Positions 25,653 through 33,465 of a DNA stretch of 64,000 bases are shown piece after piece (within the stretch, counting starts at the first letter, position 1; each line of letters starts with the position of its first letter). Below the pieces are notes generated by a model. It was given only the letters and a program-made list of their open reading frames with translations. It did no database searches and was not told the DNA's origin. The stretch is from CAIQIA01 sp945861105. GTDB lineage: Bacteria; Cyanobacteriota; Cyanobacteriia; PCC-6307; Cyanobiaceae. The position numbers were made by a program, and so were the translations under genes. The DNA lies in contig CANLCC010000006.1 in assembly GCA_947488815.1 (NCBI GenBank), forward strand, positions 10,858 to 74,857, in the 5' to 3' direction.

Positions 25653-26326
25653 ACGGCCACGGGCCGGCGGCTGTTGCGGATGCCTTCGATGGCGCCGGCA
25701 TAGTCGGGAGCATTGAAGACCGCCGACCCTGCCACAAGCGCATTGGCACCTGCCTCGATGAGCTGCCAGGCATTGGCCGCCTTGACGCCGCCGTCCACCT
25801 CGATCCAGGGATCAAGGCCACGCTCGTCGCAGAGGCTGCGCAGGCGGCGCACCTTATCCACCGCAGAGGGAATGAAGCTCTGGCCGCCAAAGCCAGGGTT
25901 GACGCTCATGATCAGGATGATGTCGCAGAGCTCCAGGCAGTACTCGAGGGTGTCGAGGGGAGTGCTGGGGTTGAGCACGGCACCGGCTTTCACGCCCAGG
26001 TCGCGGATCTGGCTGAGGTTGCGGTGGAGGTGCGGACAGGCTTCGACCTGAACCGTGATGTGGTCGGCGCCGGCCTTGGCGAAATCGGCGACGTAACGCT
26101 CGGGCTCGACGATCATCAGGTGGACGTCGAGGGGCTTCTGGGTCACGGGCCGGAGGGCTTCCACGACCAGGGGACCGATGGTGATGTTGGGGACGAAGCG
26201 ACCGTCCATCACGTCCACGTGGATCCAGTCGGCTCCGGCCTGGTCGACCGCCCGGACATCGTCACCGAGACGAGAGAAGTCTGCCGAGAGGATCGACGGA
26301 GCGATGACGAGCGATTTCTGGGTCAT
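25643..26326 (-). CDS. rpe: ribulose-phosphate 3-epimerase
   Basis: 227 residues, the usual TIM-barrel length. Active-site and signature segments are present: APSILSADFSRLG, HVDVMDGRFVPNITIG, ITVQVEACPH, SVNPGFGGQSFIP and EVDGGV. It converts ribulose- to xylulose-5-phosphate in the Calvin cycle and oxidative pentose phosphate pathway. It diverges from glpX; both belong to carbon fixation. A TACAAT -10-like hexamer lies at 26349-26354. Confidence 0.96.
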   Translation of the reverse strand: MTQKSLVIAPSILSADFSRLGDDVRAVDQAGADWIHVDVMDGRFVPNITIGPLVVEALRPVTQKPLDVHLMIVEPERYVADFAKAGADHITVQVEACPHLHRNLSQIRDLGVKAGAVLNPSTPLDTLEYCLELCDIILIMSVNPGFGGQSFIPSAVDKVRRLRSLCDERGLDPWIEVDGGVKAANAWQLIEAGANALVAGSAVFNAPDYAGAIEGIRNSRRPVAVAA

Positions 26327-26348
26327 GGCCTGGCCGTTGCGCCAGGGG

Positions 26349-26354
26349 ATTGTA
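26349..26354 (-). promoter_or_regulatory. -10-like box for rpe
   Basis: On the minus strand this reads TACAAT, five of six matches to TATAAT, about 20 bases before the rpe ATG. I see no good -35 at the right distance. The call is tentative. Confidence 0.3.
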
Positions 26355-26443
26355 CGGGCCCGGCCTGCCCATCTCGCTGATACAGTTGCGCGCGCCTCCG
26401 CCAGCGGGCAGGGGCCAAGCCGTCGTCCCTAGCCTCCCTCCCC

Positions 26444-27448
26444 TTGGACCGCACTCTCATCCAGGAAATTCTCGAAGTCGTCGAGCAGGCCGCCATCGCC
26501 TCTGCACGACTGACGGGCCATGGCAAGAAGAACGAGGCCGACGAGGCCGCCGTTGAGGCCATGCGCGCCCGCATGGGGCAGATCGCCATGCAGGGCCGCA
26601 TCGTCATCGGCGAAGGCGAGCGTGACGAGGCCCCCATGCTGTACATCGGCGAAGAAGTGGGCACCGGCACCGGTCCCGGTGTTGATTTCGCTGTGGATCC
26701 CTGCGAAGGAACCAACCTCTGCGCCTATGCCCAGGACGGCTCGATGGCGGTGCTCGCCGCCTCCGACCGCGGCGGGCTGTTCAACGCCCCTGACTTCTAC
26801 ATGAACAAGCTGGCCGCTCCCCCGGCCGCCAAGGGCAAGGTCGATATCCGCAAGAGCCCCACGGAAAACCTCCGCATCCTTGCCGACTGCCTCGGCCTCG
26901 GCATCGATGAACTGGTCGTGGTCTGCATGGACCGCGGTCGCCACAAGGGACTGATCGCCGAGATCCATGCCGCCGGCGCGCGGGTCAAGACCATCAGCGA
27001 CGGTGACGTGAGCGCCGCCATCGCCTGCGGCTTCGAGGGCACCGGCACCCATTGCCTGATGGGGATCGGCGCCGCCCCCGAGGGGGTGATCTCGGCCGCC
27101 GCCCTGCGCTGCCTGGGCGGTCACTTCCAGGGTCAGCTCGTCTACGACCCGGCGGTGGCCCAGACCAAGGAATGGGAGGGTCTGACCCGCGAGGGCAACC
27201 TGGCCCGCCTGGCGGAGATGGGCATCAGCGACCCTGACAAGGTGTACGAGGCCGACGAGCTCGCCAGCGGTGAGCATGTGGTGTTCGCCGCCACCGGCAT
27301 CACCGACGGCCTGCTCTTCCGGGGGGTGAAATTCGAGACCGACTGTGTCCGCACCAGCAGCCTGGTGATTTCGTCCCTCGACAGCACCGCGCGTTTCACC
27401 GACACTGTGCACATCAACCCCGGAGCCCAGCGCGTCGCCCTGCGCTGA
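26444..27448 (+). CDS. glpX: class II fructose-1,6-/sedoheptulose-1,7-bisphosphatase
   Basis: 334 residues from TTG 26444. GlpX motifs: ASARLTGHGKKNEADEAAVE, GEGERDEAPMLYIGE (metal/phosphate site near 60), VDPCEGTNLC and GFEGTGTHCLMGIG. In cyanobacteria this class II enzyme hydrolyses both fructose-1,6- and sedoheptulose-1,7-bisphosphate in the Calvin cycle. It is separated from rpe by a divergent 117-base gap and followed by a strong hairpin. The spacer before the start is pyrimidine-rich without a Shine-Dalgarno sequence. Confidence 0.94.
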   Translation: MDRTLIQEILEVVEQAAIASARLTGHGKKNEADEAAVEAMRARMGQIAMQGRIVIGEGERDEAPMLYIGEEVGTGTGPGVDFAVDPCEGTNLCAYAQDGSMAVLAASDRGGLFNAPDFYMNKLAAPPAAKGKVDIRKSPTENLRILADCLGLGIDELVVVCMDRGRHKGLIAEIHAAGARVKTISDGDVSAAIACGFEGTGTHCLMGIGAAPEGVISAAALRCLGGHFQGQLVYDPAVAQTKEWEGLTREGNLARLAEMGISDPDKVYEADELASGEHVVFAATGITDGLLFRGVKFETDCVRTSSLVISSLDSTARFTDTVHINPGAQRVALR

Positions 27449-27459
27449 CCCCAGCCCAG

Positions 27460-27486
27460 CCGGAGGCAGCCTCTCGCTGCCTCCGG
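27460..27486. terminator. 11-bp hairpin after glpX
   Basis: A perfect 11-bp stem (27460-27470 with 27476-27486) closes a five-base loop CTCTC. It begins 12 bases after the glpX stop and ends 26 bases before the hemA ATG. It is GC-rich without a T-run, so it may be a terminator of glpX or a leader structure of hemA. The strength of the stem makes a function likely. Confidence 0.6.
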
Positions 27487-27511
27487 ATCCCGGCCCCAAC
27501 CCATCGGACGC

Positions 27512-28849
27512 ATGCATCTAGCCGTCGTCGGGCTCAGCCATCGAACGGCTCCCGTGGAGATCCGGGAACGGCTGAGCATCCCAGAACATTCCCTGGCCAG
27601 TTCCCTCCAGAGCCTTCGCGCCGACGATCAGGTCCTGGAGGCCTCCATCCTCAGCACCTGCAACCGGCTGGAGATCTACAGCCTGTTGCGTACCCCCGCC
27701 GAAGGGGTCGAAGCCATTCGGCAGTTCCTGTCGATCCACAGCGGTCTGCCGGGGGATGACCTCAATCCCCATCTGTTCGCCCTTCACCACGAAGAGGCGA
27801 TTCAGCATCTGCTGCGGGTGAGTGCCGGGCTCGACAGCCTGGTGCTTGGCGAAGGGCAGATCCTGAGCCAGGTCAAGAAGATGGTGCGGCTCGGGCAGGA
27901 TCACCGCTCGATCGGACCGATCCTCAACAGGCTGCTCACCCAGGCCGTCAGCACCGGCAAGCGCGTACGCAGCGAAACCCGCCTGGGCAGCGGCGCCGTC
28001 TCGATCAGTTCGGCGGCCGTCGAACTGGCGCAGCTCAAGGTGGGCCAGGAACAGGGCTTCGATGAACTGCTGCCCCTCTGCGATGAGCGCATCACCGTGG
28101 TGGGCGCCGGCCGCATGGCCCGATTGCTGATTCAGCATCTCCAGGCCAAGGGGGCCCGAAGGCTGGTGCTGATCAACCGCACGGTCAGCCGGGCCGAAGA
28201 GCTGGCCCGCAGCTTTCCCGACCTGCCCATCCGCTGCCTGGGCCTCGATCAGCTTGACCTGCAGCTGCGGGAGGCCACGCTCCTGTTCACCAGCACCGGG
28301 GCTGATGAACCGATCATCAGCCGCCAGCGCCTGGATGGTCTGCCGCGTCACCAGAGGCTGATGCTCGTGGACATCGGGGTCCCCCGCAACATCAGCTCTG
28401 ACGCCGCCCAGGCGCGGCTGGTGAGCTGTTACGACGTGGATGACCTCCAGGAGGTGGTCGACCGTAACCAGGCAGCCCGGCGCGAGATCGCCGAACAGGC
28501 CGAGGCCCTGCTGGCGGAGGACCAGAGGGCCTTCCTCGACTGGTGGGAGGGCCTCGAGGCGGTACCGACCATCAACCGATTGCGCCGGCACCTGGATTCC
28601 CTCCGGGAGCAAGAGCTGGTGAAGGCCCTCAGCCGCATGGGTCCCGACTTTTCCGAGCGGGAGCGCAAGGTGGTGGAAGCCCTCAGCAAGGGGATCATCA
28701 ACAAGGTGCTGCATGGCCCCACCACCGCCCTCAGGGCGCCCCAGACGCGGGCCCAGCGCCTTGGATCGATGGACGCCCTCGAACGGCTCTTCGACCTGCA
28801 GGCGGTCGTGGATGACGAGGCCGGCTCGTCGGCGGCGGGGGGGGACTGA
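27512..28849 (+). CDS. hemA: glutamyl-tRNA reductase
   Basis: 445 residues. The catalytic Cys is at residue 50 in the signature LSTCNRLEIYS. GLSHRTAPVEIRERL at the start, LGEGQILSQVKKM and the Rossmann region ITVVGAGRMARLLIQHL (about 190) are all present, followed by the helical dimerisation domain. It reduces glutamyl-tRNA(Glu) to glutamate semialdehyde, the first committed step to heme, chlorophyll and phycobilins. It lies between glpX and glgC on one strand. A run of eight G bases occurs just before the stop. Confidence 0.97.
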   Translation: MHLAVVGLSHRTAPVEIRERLSIPEHSLASSLQSLRADDQVLEASILSTCNRLEIYSLLRTPAEGVEAIRQFLSIHSGLPGDDLNPHLFALHHEEAIQHLLRVSAGLDSLVLGEGQILSQVKKMVRLGQDHRSIGPILNRLLTQAVSTGKRVRSETRLGSGAVSISSAAVELAQLKVGQEQGFDELLPLCDERITVVGAGRMARLLIQHLQAKGARRLVLINRTVSRAEELARSFPDLPIRCLGLDQLDLQLREATLLFTSTGADEPIISRQRLDGLPRHQRLMLVDIGVPRNISSDAAQARLVSCYDVDDLQEVVDRNQAARREIAEQAEALLAEDQRAFLDWWEGLEAVPTINRLRRHLDSLREQELVKALSRMGPDFSERERKVVEALSKGIINKVLHGPTTALRAPQTRAQRLGSMDALERLFDLQAVVDDEAGSSAAGGD

Positions 28850-28940
28850 CCCCCTGGCCAGCCACGGATGCTGAGAAGATCGTGGATGGCTTGCGGTCTT
28901 GGAGGGTGGTCCTGCAGAGTGTCGGCGTTGATGGGGTTGC

Positions 28941-30236
28941 ATGAAACGAGTCCTGGCGATCATCCTGGGGGGCGGGGCCGGCACACGCCTCTTTCCCCTC
29001 ACCAAGATGCGGGCCAAACCGGCGGTCCCCCTGGCCGGTAAATATCGTCTGATCGATATTCCCGTCAGCAACTGCATCAACAGCGGGATCAACAAGATCT
29101 ATGTGCTGACGCAGTTCAACAGTGCTTCCCTGAACAGGCACCTCAGTCAGACCTACAACCTGTCCTCAGCCTTTGGCCAGGGCTTTGTCGAGGTGCTGGC
29201 AGCACAGCAGACCCCCGATAGCCCCTCCTGGTTCGAGGGAACGGCCGATGCGGTCCGCAAGTACGAATGGCTGTTCCAGGAATGGGACGTCGACCAGGTG
29301 GTGATTCTCTCCGGCGATCAGCTCTACCGGATGGATTACCGCCTCTTCGTCGATGAACACATTCAGAGCGGCGCCGACCTCACCGTGGCGGCCCTGCCCG
29401 TCGACGAGGCCCAGGCCGAGGGCTTTGGTCTGATGCGCACCGATGCCCAGGGCTGGATCCGCGAATTCCGCGAAAAGCCCAAGGGCGCCGACCTGCTGGC
29501 GATGCGCGTTGACACCCAGGCCCTCGGTCTTAGTGTCGACGAAGCGGTCAAGCGGCCGTATCTGGCGTCCATGGGCATTTACGTCTTCCGTCGAGACGTG
29601 CTGTTCAATCTGCTCGCCCAGAACCCCACGGCCACCGACTTCGGCAAGGAGATCATTCCCCAGGCCCTTGGCACTGGACTGGCCCTGCGGTCGTACCTGT
29701 TTGATGATTACTGGGAAGACATCGGTACGATCCGCGCCTTCTATGAGGCCAATCTTGCCCTCACGGTGCAGCCGACTCCTCCCTTCTCGTTCTACGACAA
29801 ACAGTTTCCGATCTACACCCGACCCCGCTACCTGCCCCCCTCCAAACTGCAGGATGCCCAGGTCACGGAATCGATCATCGGCGAAGGGTCACTGTTGAAG
29901 GCCTGCAGCATTCACCACTGTGTGCTGGGGATCCGCAGCCGCATCGGCGATGACGTGGTCTTGAAGGACAGCCTGGTGATGGGGGCTGATTTCTATGAAT
30001 CCAATGAAGAGCGGGCAATCCTGAGCGAGCGCGGCGGCATCCCCGTCGGCGTCGGACAGGGCACCACGGTGCAGCGGGCCATCCTCGACAAGAACGTGCG
30101 GATCGGCCGCAACGTTTCGATCATCAACAAGGACCGTGTCGACGAAGCGGACAGACCCGACCAGGGCTTCTACATCCGCAACGGCATCGTGGTCTGCGTC
30201 AAGGGGGCAACGATCCCCGACAACACGGTGATCTGA
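28941..30236 (+). CDS. glgC: glucose-1-phosphate adenylyltransferase
   Basis: 431 residues, the usual cyanobacterial size. The start MKRVLAIILGGGAGTRLFPL, the ADP-glucose site KMRAKPAVPLAGKYRLIDIP, FEGTADAVRKYEW and the C-terminal beta-helix are clear. It makes ADP-glucose for glycogen and is allosterically activated by 3-phosphoglycerate; the C-terminal Lys and ADQGFYIRNGIV region is the likely activator area. It sits between hemA and gnd. A C10 tract hairpin follows the stop. Confidence 0.97.
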   Translation: MKRVLAIILGGGAGTRLFPLTKMRAKPAVPLAGKYRLIDIPVSNCINSGINKIYVLTQFNSASLNRHLSQTYNLSSAFGQGFVEVLAAQQTPDSPSWFEGTADAVRKYEWLFQEWDVDQVVILSGDQLYRMDYRLFVDEHIQSGADLTVAALPVDEAQAEGFGLMRTDAQGWIREFREKPKGADLLAMRVDTQALGLSVDEAVKRPYLASMGIYVFRRDVLFNLLAQNPTATDFGKEIIPQALGTGLALRSYLFDDYWEDIGTIRAFYEANLALTVQPTPPFSFYDKQFPIYTRPRYLPPSKLQDAQVTESIIGEGSLLKACSIHHCVLGIRSRIGDDVVLKDSLVMGADFYESNEERAILSERGGIPVGVGQGTTVQRAILDKNVRIGRNVSIINKDRVDEADRPDQGFYIRNGIVVCVKGATIPDNTVI

Positions 30237-30252
30237 GCGTCTGGATGGGCGA

Positions 30253-30272
30253 GCCCCCCCCCCGACGGGGGC
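30253..30272. terminator. possible hairpin with C10 run after glgC
   Basis: Ten C bases (30254-30263) are followed by GAC and a G5 run and C (30267-30272), which can form a short G/C hairpin. It begins 17 bases after the glgC stop. It may end glgC transcription. A 7-bp pair (30273-30279 with 30336-30342) also spans the rest of the gnd leader. Confidence 0.35.
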
Positions 30273-30358
30273 GAGACGGAAAGGAATCCTGCATCTCCAG
30301 CCGTCACGCCCCGGTCTTGGCACACTGCCGATGAACCGTCTCCACCTCAGGCACGGCC

Positions 30359-31777
30359 ATGGCCAAAGGGCATTTCGGACTGATCGGCCTCGGTGTGATG
30401 GGCGAGAACCTCGTCCTCAACGCTGAACGCAACGGCTTTTCAAGCGTCGTCTACAACCGCACACCCCAGAAGACCGAGGAGTTCCTGGCTGGTCGGGGCT
30501 CCGGCAAGCAGATTGAAGGCGCCTACTCCCTTCAGGAGTTCGTCGACAAGCTCGAGAGGCCCCGGCGGATCCTGATGATGATCAAGGCCGGCCAGGCCAT
30601 CGATGACACCATTGCCAGCATTTCCCCCTACCTCGAGCAGGGAGATCTGCTGATCGACGGCGGCAACTCCCTCTACAGCGACACGGAGCGGCGGGTGGCC
30701 GAACTCGAAAGCCGCAGCTTCGGCTACATCGGCATGGGAGTGTCGGGCGGTGCCAAGGGCGCCCTCGAGGGACCCAGCATGATGCCTGGTGGCACCCGCC
30801 AGGCCTATGAGGACATCCGCAGCCTGGTGGAGCGGATGGCCGCCAAGGTCGACGACGGCCCCTGCGTCACCTACATCGGTCCCGGTGGATCCGGCCACTT
30901 CGTCAAGACCGTCCACAACGGCATTGAGTACGGCGTCGAGCAGATCCTCGCCGAGGCCTACGACATGATGAAGCGGGGTGCCGGCATCGAGCCTGCGGTC
31001 ATGGCCGATGTGCTGGGCCAGTGGAACACCATGGAGGAGCTGTCCTCCTACCTCGTCGAGATCACCGAGGTCTGCCTCCGCACCCGTGATCCCGAGTCGG
31101 GTGGTCCGCTGACCGAACTGATCCTCGACGTTGCCGGCCAGAAGGGCACCGGCCTCTGGACGGTGATCAGTGCCCTGGAAATGGGTGTGGCCGTGCCCAC
31201 CATTTATGAATCAGTCAATGCAAGGGTCCTGAGCTCTCTGCAGGCCGAGCGTGTCAAGGCCGAATCCGTCCTCCACGGGCCTGGCCCGATGGCCCTGGAT
31301 CTCGGCAGCCCCAGCGACGCCATGGCACCCCTGAGGGATGCCTGCATCCTCAGCGTCATGGCCAGCTATGCCCAGGGCATCGCCCTCCTGCAGGAGGCCT
31401 CACGGATCCACCATTACGACCTGAACATCGCCGCCATCGCCCAGATCTGGAAAGGCGGTTGCATCATTCGTGCCCGTCTGTTGCAGCGCATTCAGGACGC
31501 CTATCGGCAGAACGGCACCCTGGCCAACCTGCTGCTGGATCCCTGGTTCGCTGAACAGGTGAATCGTCGCCTGCCTGGTCTGCGCCAGTCGGTCAGCGAA
31601 GCCGTCCGGGCAGGCATCCCCGTGCCCTGCTTCGCCGCCTCGCTCAACTACATCGACAGTTACCGCACCGGCCGTCTGCCCCAGAACCTGGTGCAGGCCA
31701 TGCGCGACTGCTTCGGCTCCCACACCTACCAGCGCATCGACCGCGAGGGCACCTTCCACACCGAGTGGCTTTCATGA
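30359..31777 (+). CDS. gnd: 6-phosphogluconate dehydrogenase (decarboxylating)
   Basis: 472 residues. The NADP-binding start FGLIGLGVMGENLVLN, the GGNSLYSDTERR, GMGVSGGAKGALEGPSMMPGG and IGPGGSGHFVKTVHNGIEYG active-site segments are diagnostic. It makes ribulose-5-phosphate, CO2 and NADPH in the oxidative pentose phosphate pathway. It overlaps pgl by four bases (ATGA). It belongs with rpe, pgl and glpX in the surrounding carbon block; zwf and opcA are not in the window. Confidence 0.97.
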   Translation: MAKGHFGLIGLGVMGENLVLNAERNGFSSVVYNRTPQKTEEFLAGRGSGKQIEGAYSLQEFVDKLERPRRILMMIKAGQAIDDTIASISPYLEQGDLLIDGGNSLYSDTERRVAELESRSFGYIGMGVSGGAKGALEGPSMMPGGTRQAYEDIRSLVERMAAKVDDGPCVTYIGPGGSGHFVKTVHNGIEYGVEQILAEAYDMMKRGAGIEPAVMADVLGQWNTMEELSSYLVEITEVCLRTRDPESGGPLTELILDVAGQKGTGLWTVISALEMGVAVPTIYESVNARVLSSLQAERVKAESVLHGPGPMALDLGSPSDAMAPLRDACILSVMASYAQGIALLQEASRIHHYDLNIAAIAQIWKGGCIIRARLLQRIQDAYRQNGTLANLLLDPWFAEQVNRRLPGLRQSVSEAVRAGIPVPCFAASLNYIDSYRTGRLPQNLVQAMRDCFGSHTYQRIDREGTFHTEWLS

Positions 31778-32493
31778 GCCCCGCCCGCCTGATCAGGCTG
31801 CCCGACCGCCAGGCCCTGGCCCAACGCGCGTCGGAACTGGTGGCCCAGGCCATCGACCTCACCCTGGCGGAACGGGATCGGGTGCAGATCGCCCTCGCTG
31901 GCGGTTCCACCCCCGAACAGGCCTACACCCTCCTGGGGCAGCAGCACCTGCCCTGGGAGCGGGTCGACCTGTTGCTGGGCGACGAACGCTGGGTGCCGGC
32001 GGATGATCCCCAGAGCAACGCCCTGATGGTGCGCCGCAGCCTGATGGCAGCGGAACCCGGCCGCCACGCGGCCTTCCATCCGGTACCCACCGACCTTGAC
32101 TCCGTTGAGGACGGGGTGGCGGCCTATGGCCGGACCCTGGAACAGCTGTGTCCGGGTCGACCGCCGCAGCTCGATCTGGTGCTGCTGGGCCTCGGGGATG
32201 ATGGCCACACGGCTTCTTTGTTCCCCGGCACGGCAGCAACCCAGGTGGTTGATCGCTGGGTCACCGTCGGTGAAGGCAAGGGGCTGCCAAGGCTCACGTT
32301 CACGGCACCGGTGCTGTCGGCGGCCCGACAGGTGATCTTCCTGGTGAGTGGATCGGGCAAACGCCAGGCCCTCGCCCGGTTGCTCGATCCAGCGGAGGAC
32401 CCGGCACGCACCCCCGCGCGGCTGGTCCAGCCGGCCGGTCCCCTGCTGGTGCTGGCGGACGCCGAGGCCTGCGGCGATGCCGCTGTGGAGTGA
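31774..32493 (+). CDS. pgl: 6-phosphogluconolactonase
   Basis: 239 residues from ATG 31774, which overlaps the gnd stop; the longer form starting at GTG 31765 is less likely. Motifs of the NagB/RpiA/Pgl lactonase family: IALAGGSTPEQAYTLLG (near 40), VDLLLGDERWVP, and LGLGDDGHTASLFPG. It hydrolyses 6-phosphogluconolactone just upstream of gnd in the pathway, so the gene order gnd-pgl is functional. It overlaps the following CIA30 gene by 17 bases. Confidence 0.94.
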   Translation: MSPARLIRLPDRQALAQRASELVAQAIDLTLAERDRVQIALAGGSTPEQAYTLLGQQHLPWERVDLLLGDERWVPADDPQSNALMVRRSLMAAEPGRHAAFHPVPTDLDSVEDGVAAYGRTLEQLCPGRPPQLDLVLLGLGDDGHTASLFPGTAATQVVDRWVTVGEGKGLPRLTFTAPVLSAARQVIFLVSGSGKRQALARLLDPAEDPARTPARLVQPAGPLLVLADAEACGDAAVE

Positions 32494-33043
32494 GCTGGTG
32501 GCCCTGCTCATCGCCACCGGCGACGGTTTCAGCGGCTGGGGCACCCTCAATGACACGGTCATGGGGGGTCGCAGCCAGGGGGGCTGCCGCACCACCAGCG
32601 AAGGCCTGCTGCTGGAGGCCGAGGTGGTCGCAGAGGGTGGTGGCTTCGTGAGCTGTCGTTCGCCGCGATGGCAGCCTCCGCTGGACCTGGGCAACGCGCA
32701 AGGACTTGAGCTGCTGCTGGACGGCGATGGCCGTCGCTACAAGCTGGCCATCGCCCTGGCTGACCTGCCGGGACGCTTGGCCGAGGTGCTGCCGGGGGGG
32801 TTGCGCTGGGTGGCCGATTTCGACACCCAGGCCGGCGGCACCACCCGGGTGGTGATTCCCTTCAGCAGCCTGCAGCCGACGGTCCGGGCCAATCCGGTGA
32901 CCCTTCCCCTGCGCTTCGATCCTTCGCGCATCGCCCAGATTCAACTGCTGCACTCGCGCTTCAGCGACGGTGGCGGCGACAACCCTGGGTTCCGTGCAGG
33001 CCCGCTGCGGCTGCTGCTGCGGCAGATCAACACGGTGCCATGA
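32477..33043 (+). CDS. CIA30 domain protein
   Basis: 188 residues from ATG 32477, overlapping the pgl end. The CIA30 (NADH:ubiquinone oxidoreductase intermediate-associated) fold is suggested by LNDTVMGGRSQGG near residue 30, the GGFVSCRSPRW segment, RYKLAIALAD and the C-terminal FRAGPLRLLLRQI. Other CIA30 proteins act in NDH-1 or photosystem assembly; for example HCF173 is a psbA translation factor in plants. No signal peptide is seen. It shares an overlap chain with gnd and pgl, so it may be co-translated with the oxidative pentose phosphate genes. Confidence 0.78.
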   Translation: MPLWSELVALLIATGDGFSGWGTLNDTVMGGRSQGGCRTTSEGLLLEAEVVAEGGGFVSCRSPRWQPPLDLGNAQGLELLLDGDGRRYKLAIALADLPGRLAEVLPGGLRWVADFDTQAGGTTRVVIPFSSLQPTVRANPVTLPLRFDPSRIAQIQLLHSRFSDGGGDNPGFRAGPLRLLLRQINTVP

Positions 33044-33450
33044 GTCCGGCCGATGGGATCGGGTGGCTGCCAACGACCGCCACCGCCGAAGCGACCGCCG
33101 AGCTGCTCACCGTCATCTGCCAGGCGGCGGACCTCTGCCGTCCGGGACTGCGTCATGCCGCCGTTCTGCAGGAGCAGGCAGGGGATGGCTGGTCCCTGCG
33201 GTTGGAGTGCCGTGATGCCGACGGTGGTCGGCTGGAAGCGGAGGACCTGGATCTTGAGATTTATGGAGCGGCGGCGGATCCGTCAATCCAGCTCACCTGG
33301 TCGACGGATCCGCAGGCCCCGGTGTTGTGGCAGGGGCGCCATGCCCTGTGGATGGAGCCGGGCCAGGGCCAGCGCTGTGGCGCCCCCCCGCAGGCCGTAC
33401 CCCTGGAAGCCCTGGCGCGGCGGCTGCGGGCCCGGCTCGTGGGCTCCTGA
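33040..33450 (+). CDS. unrecognised small protein after CIA30 (136 aa)
   Basis: 136 residues from ATG 33040, overlapping the CIA30 stop by four bases. It contains a helical N-terminus (ATAELLTVICQAADLC), an acidic middle (EAEDLDLEIYGAAADPSIQ) and a tail rich in Arg (LARRLRARLV). No known domain, signal or membrane helix is seen. It is the last gene of the gnd-pgl-CIA30 chain and converges on ilvD with only 15 bases between. I do not recognise it. Coding is supported by the overlap architecture and codon usage. Confidence 0.68.
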   Translation: MSPADGIGWLPTTATAEATAELLTVICQAADLCRPGLRHAAVLQEQAGDGWSLRLECRDADGGRLEAEDLDLEIYGAAADPSIQLTWSTDPQAPVLWQGRHALWMEPGQGQRCGAPPQAVPLEALARRLRARLVGS

Positions 33451-33465
33451 GGGGCGCCTGGCGCT

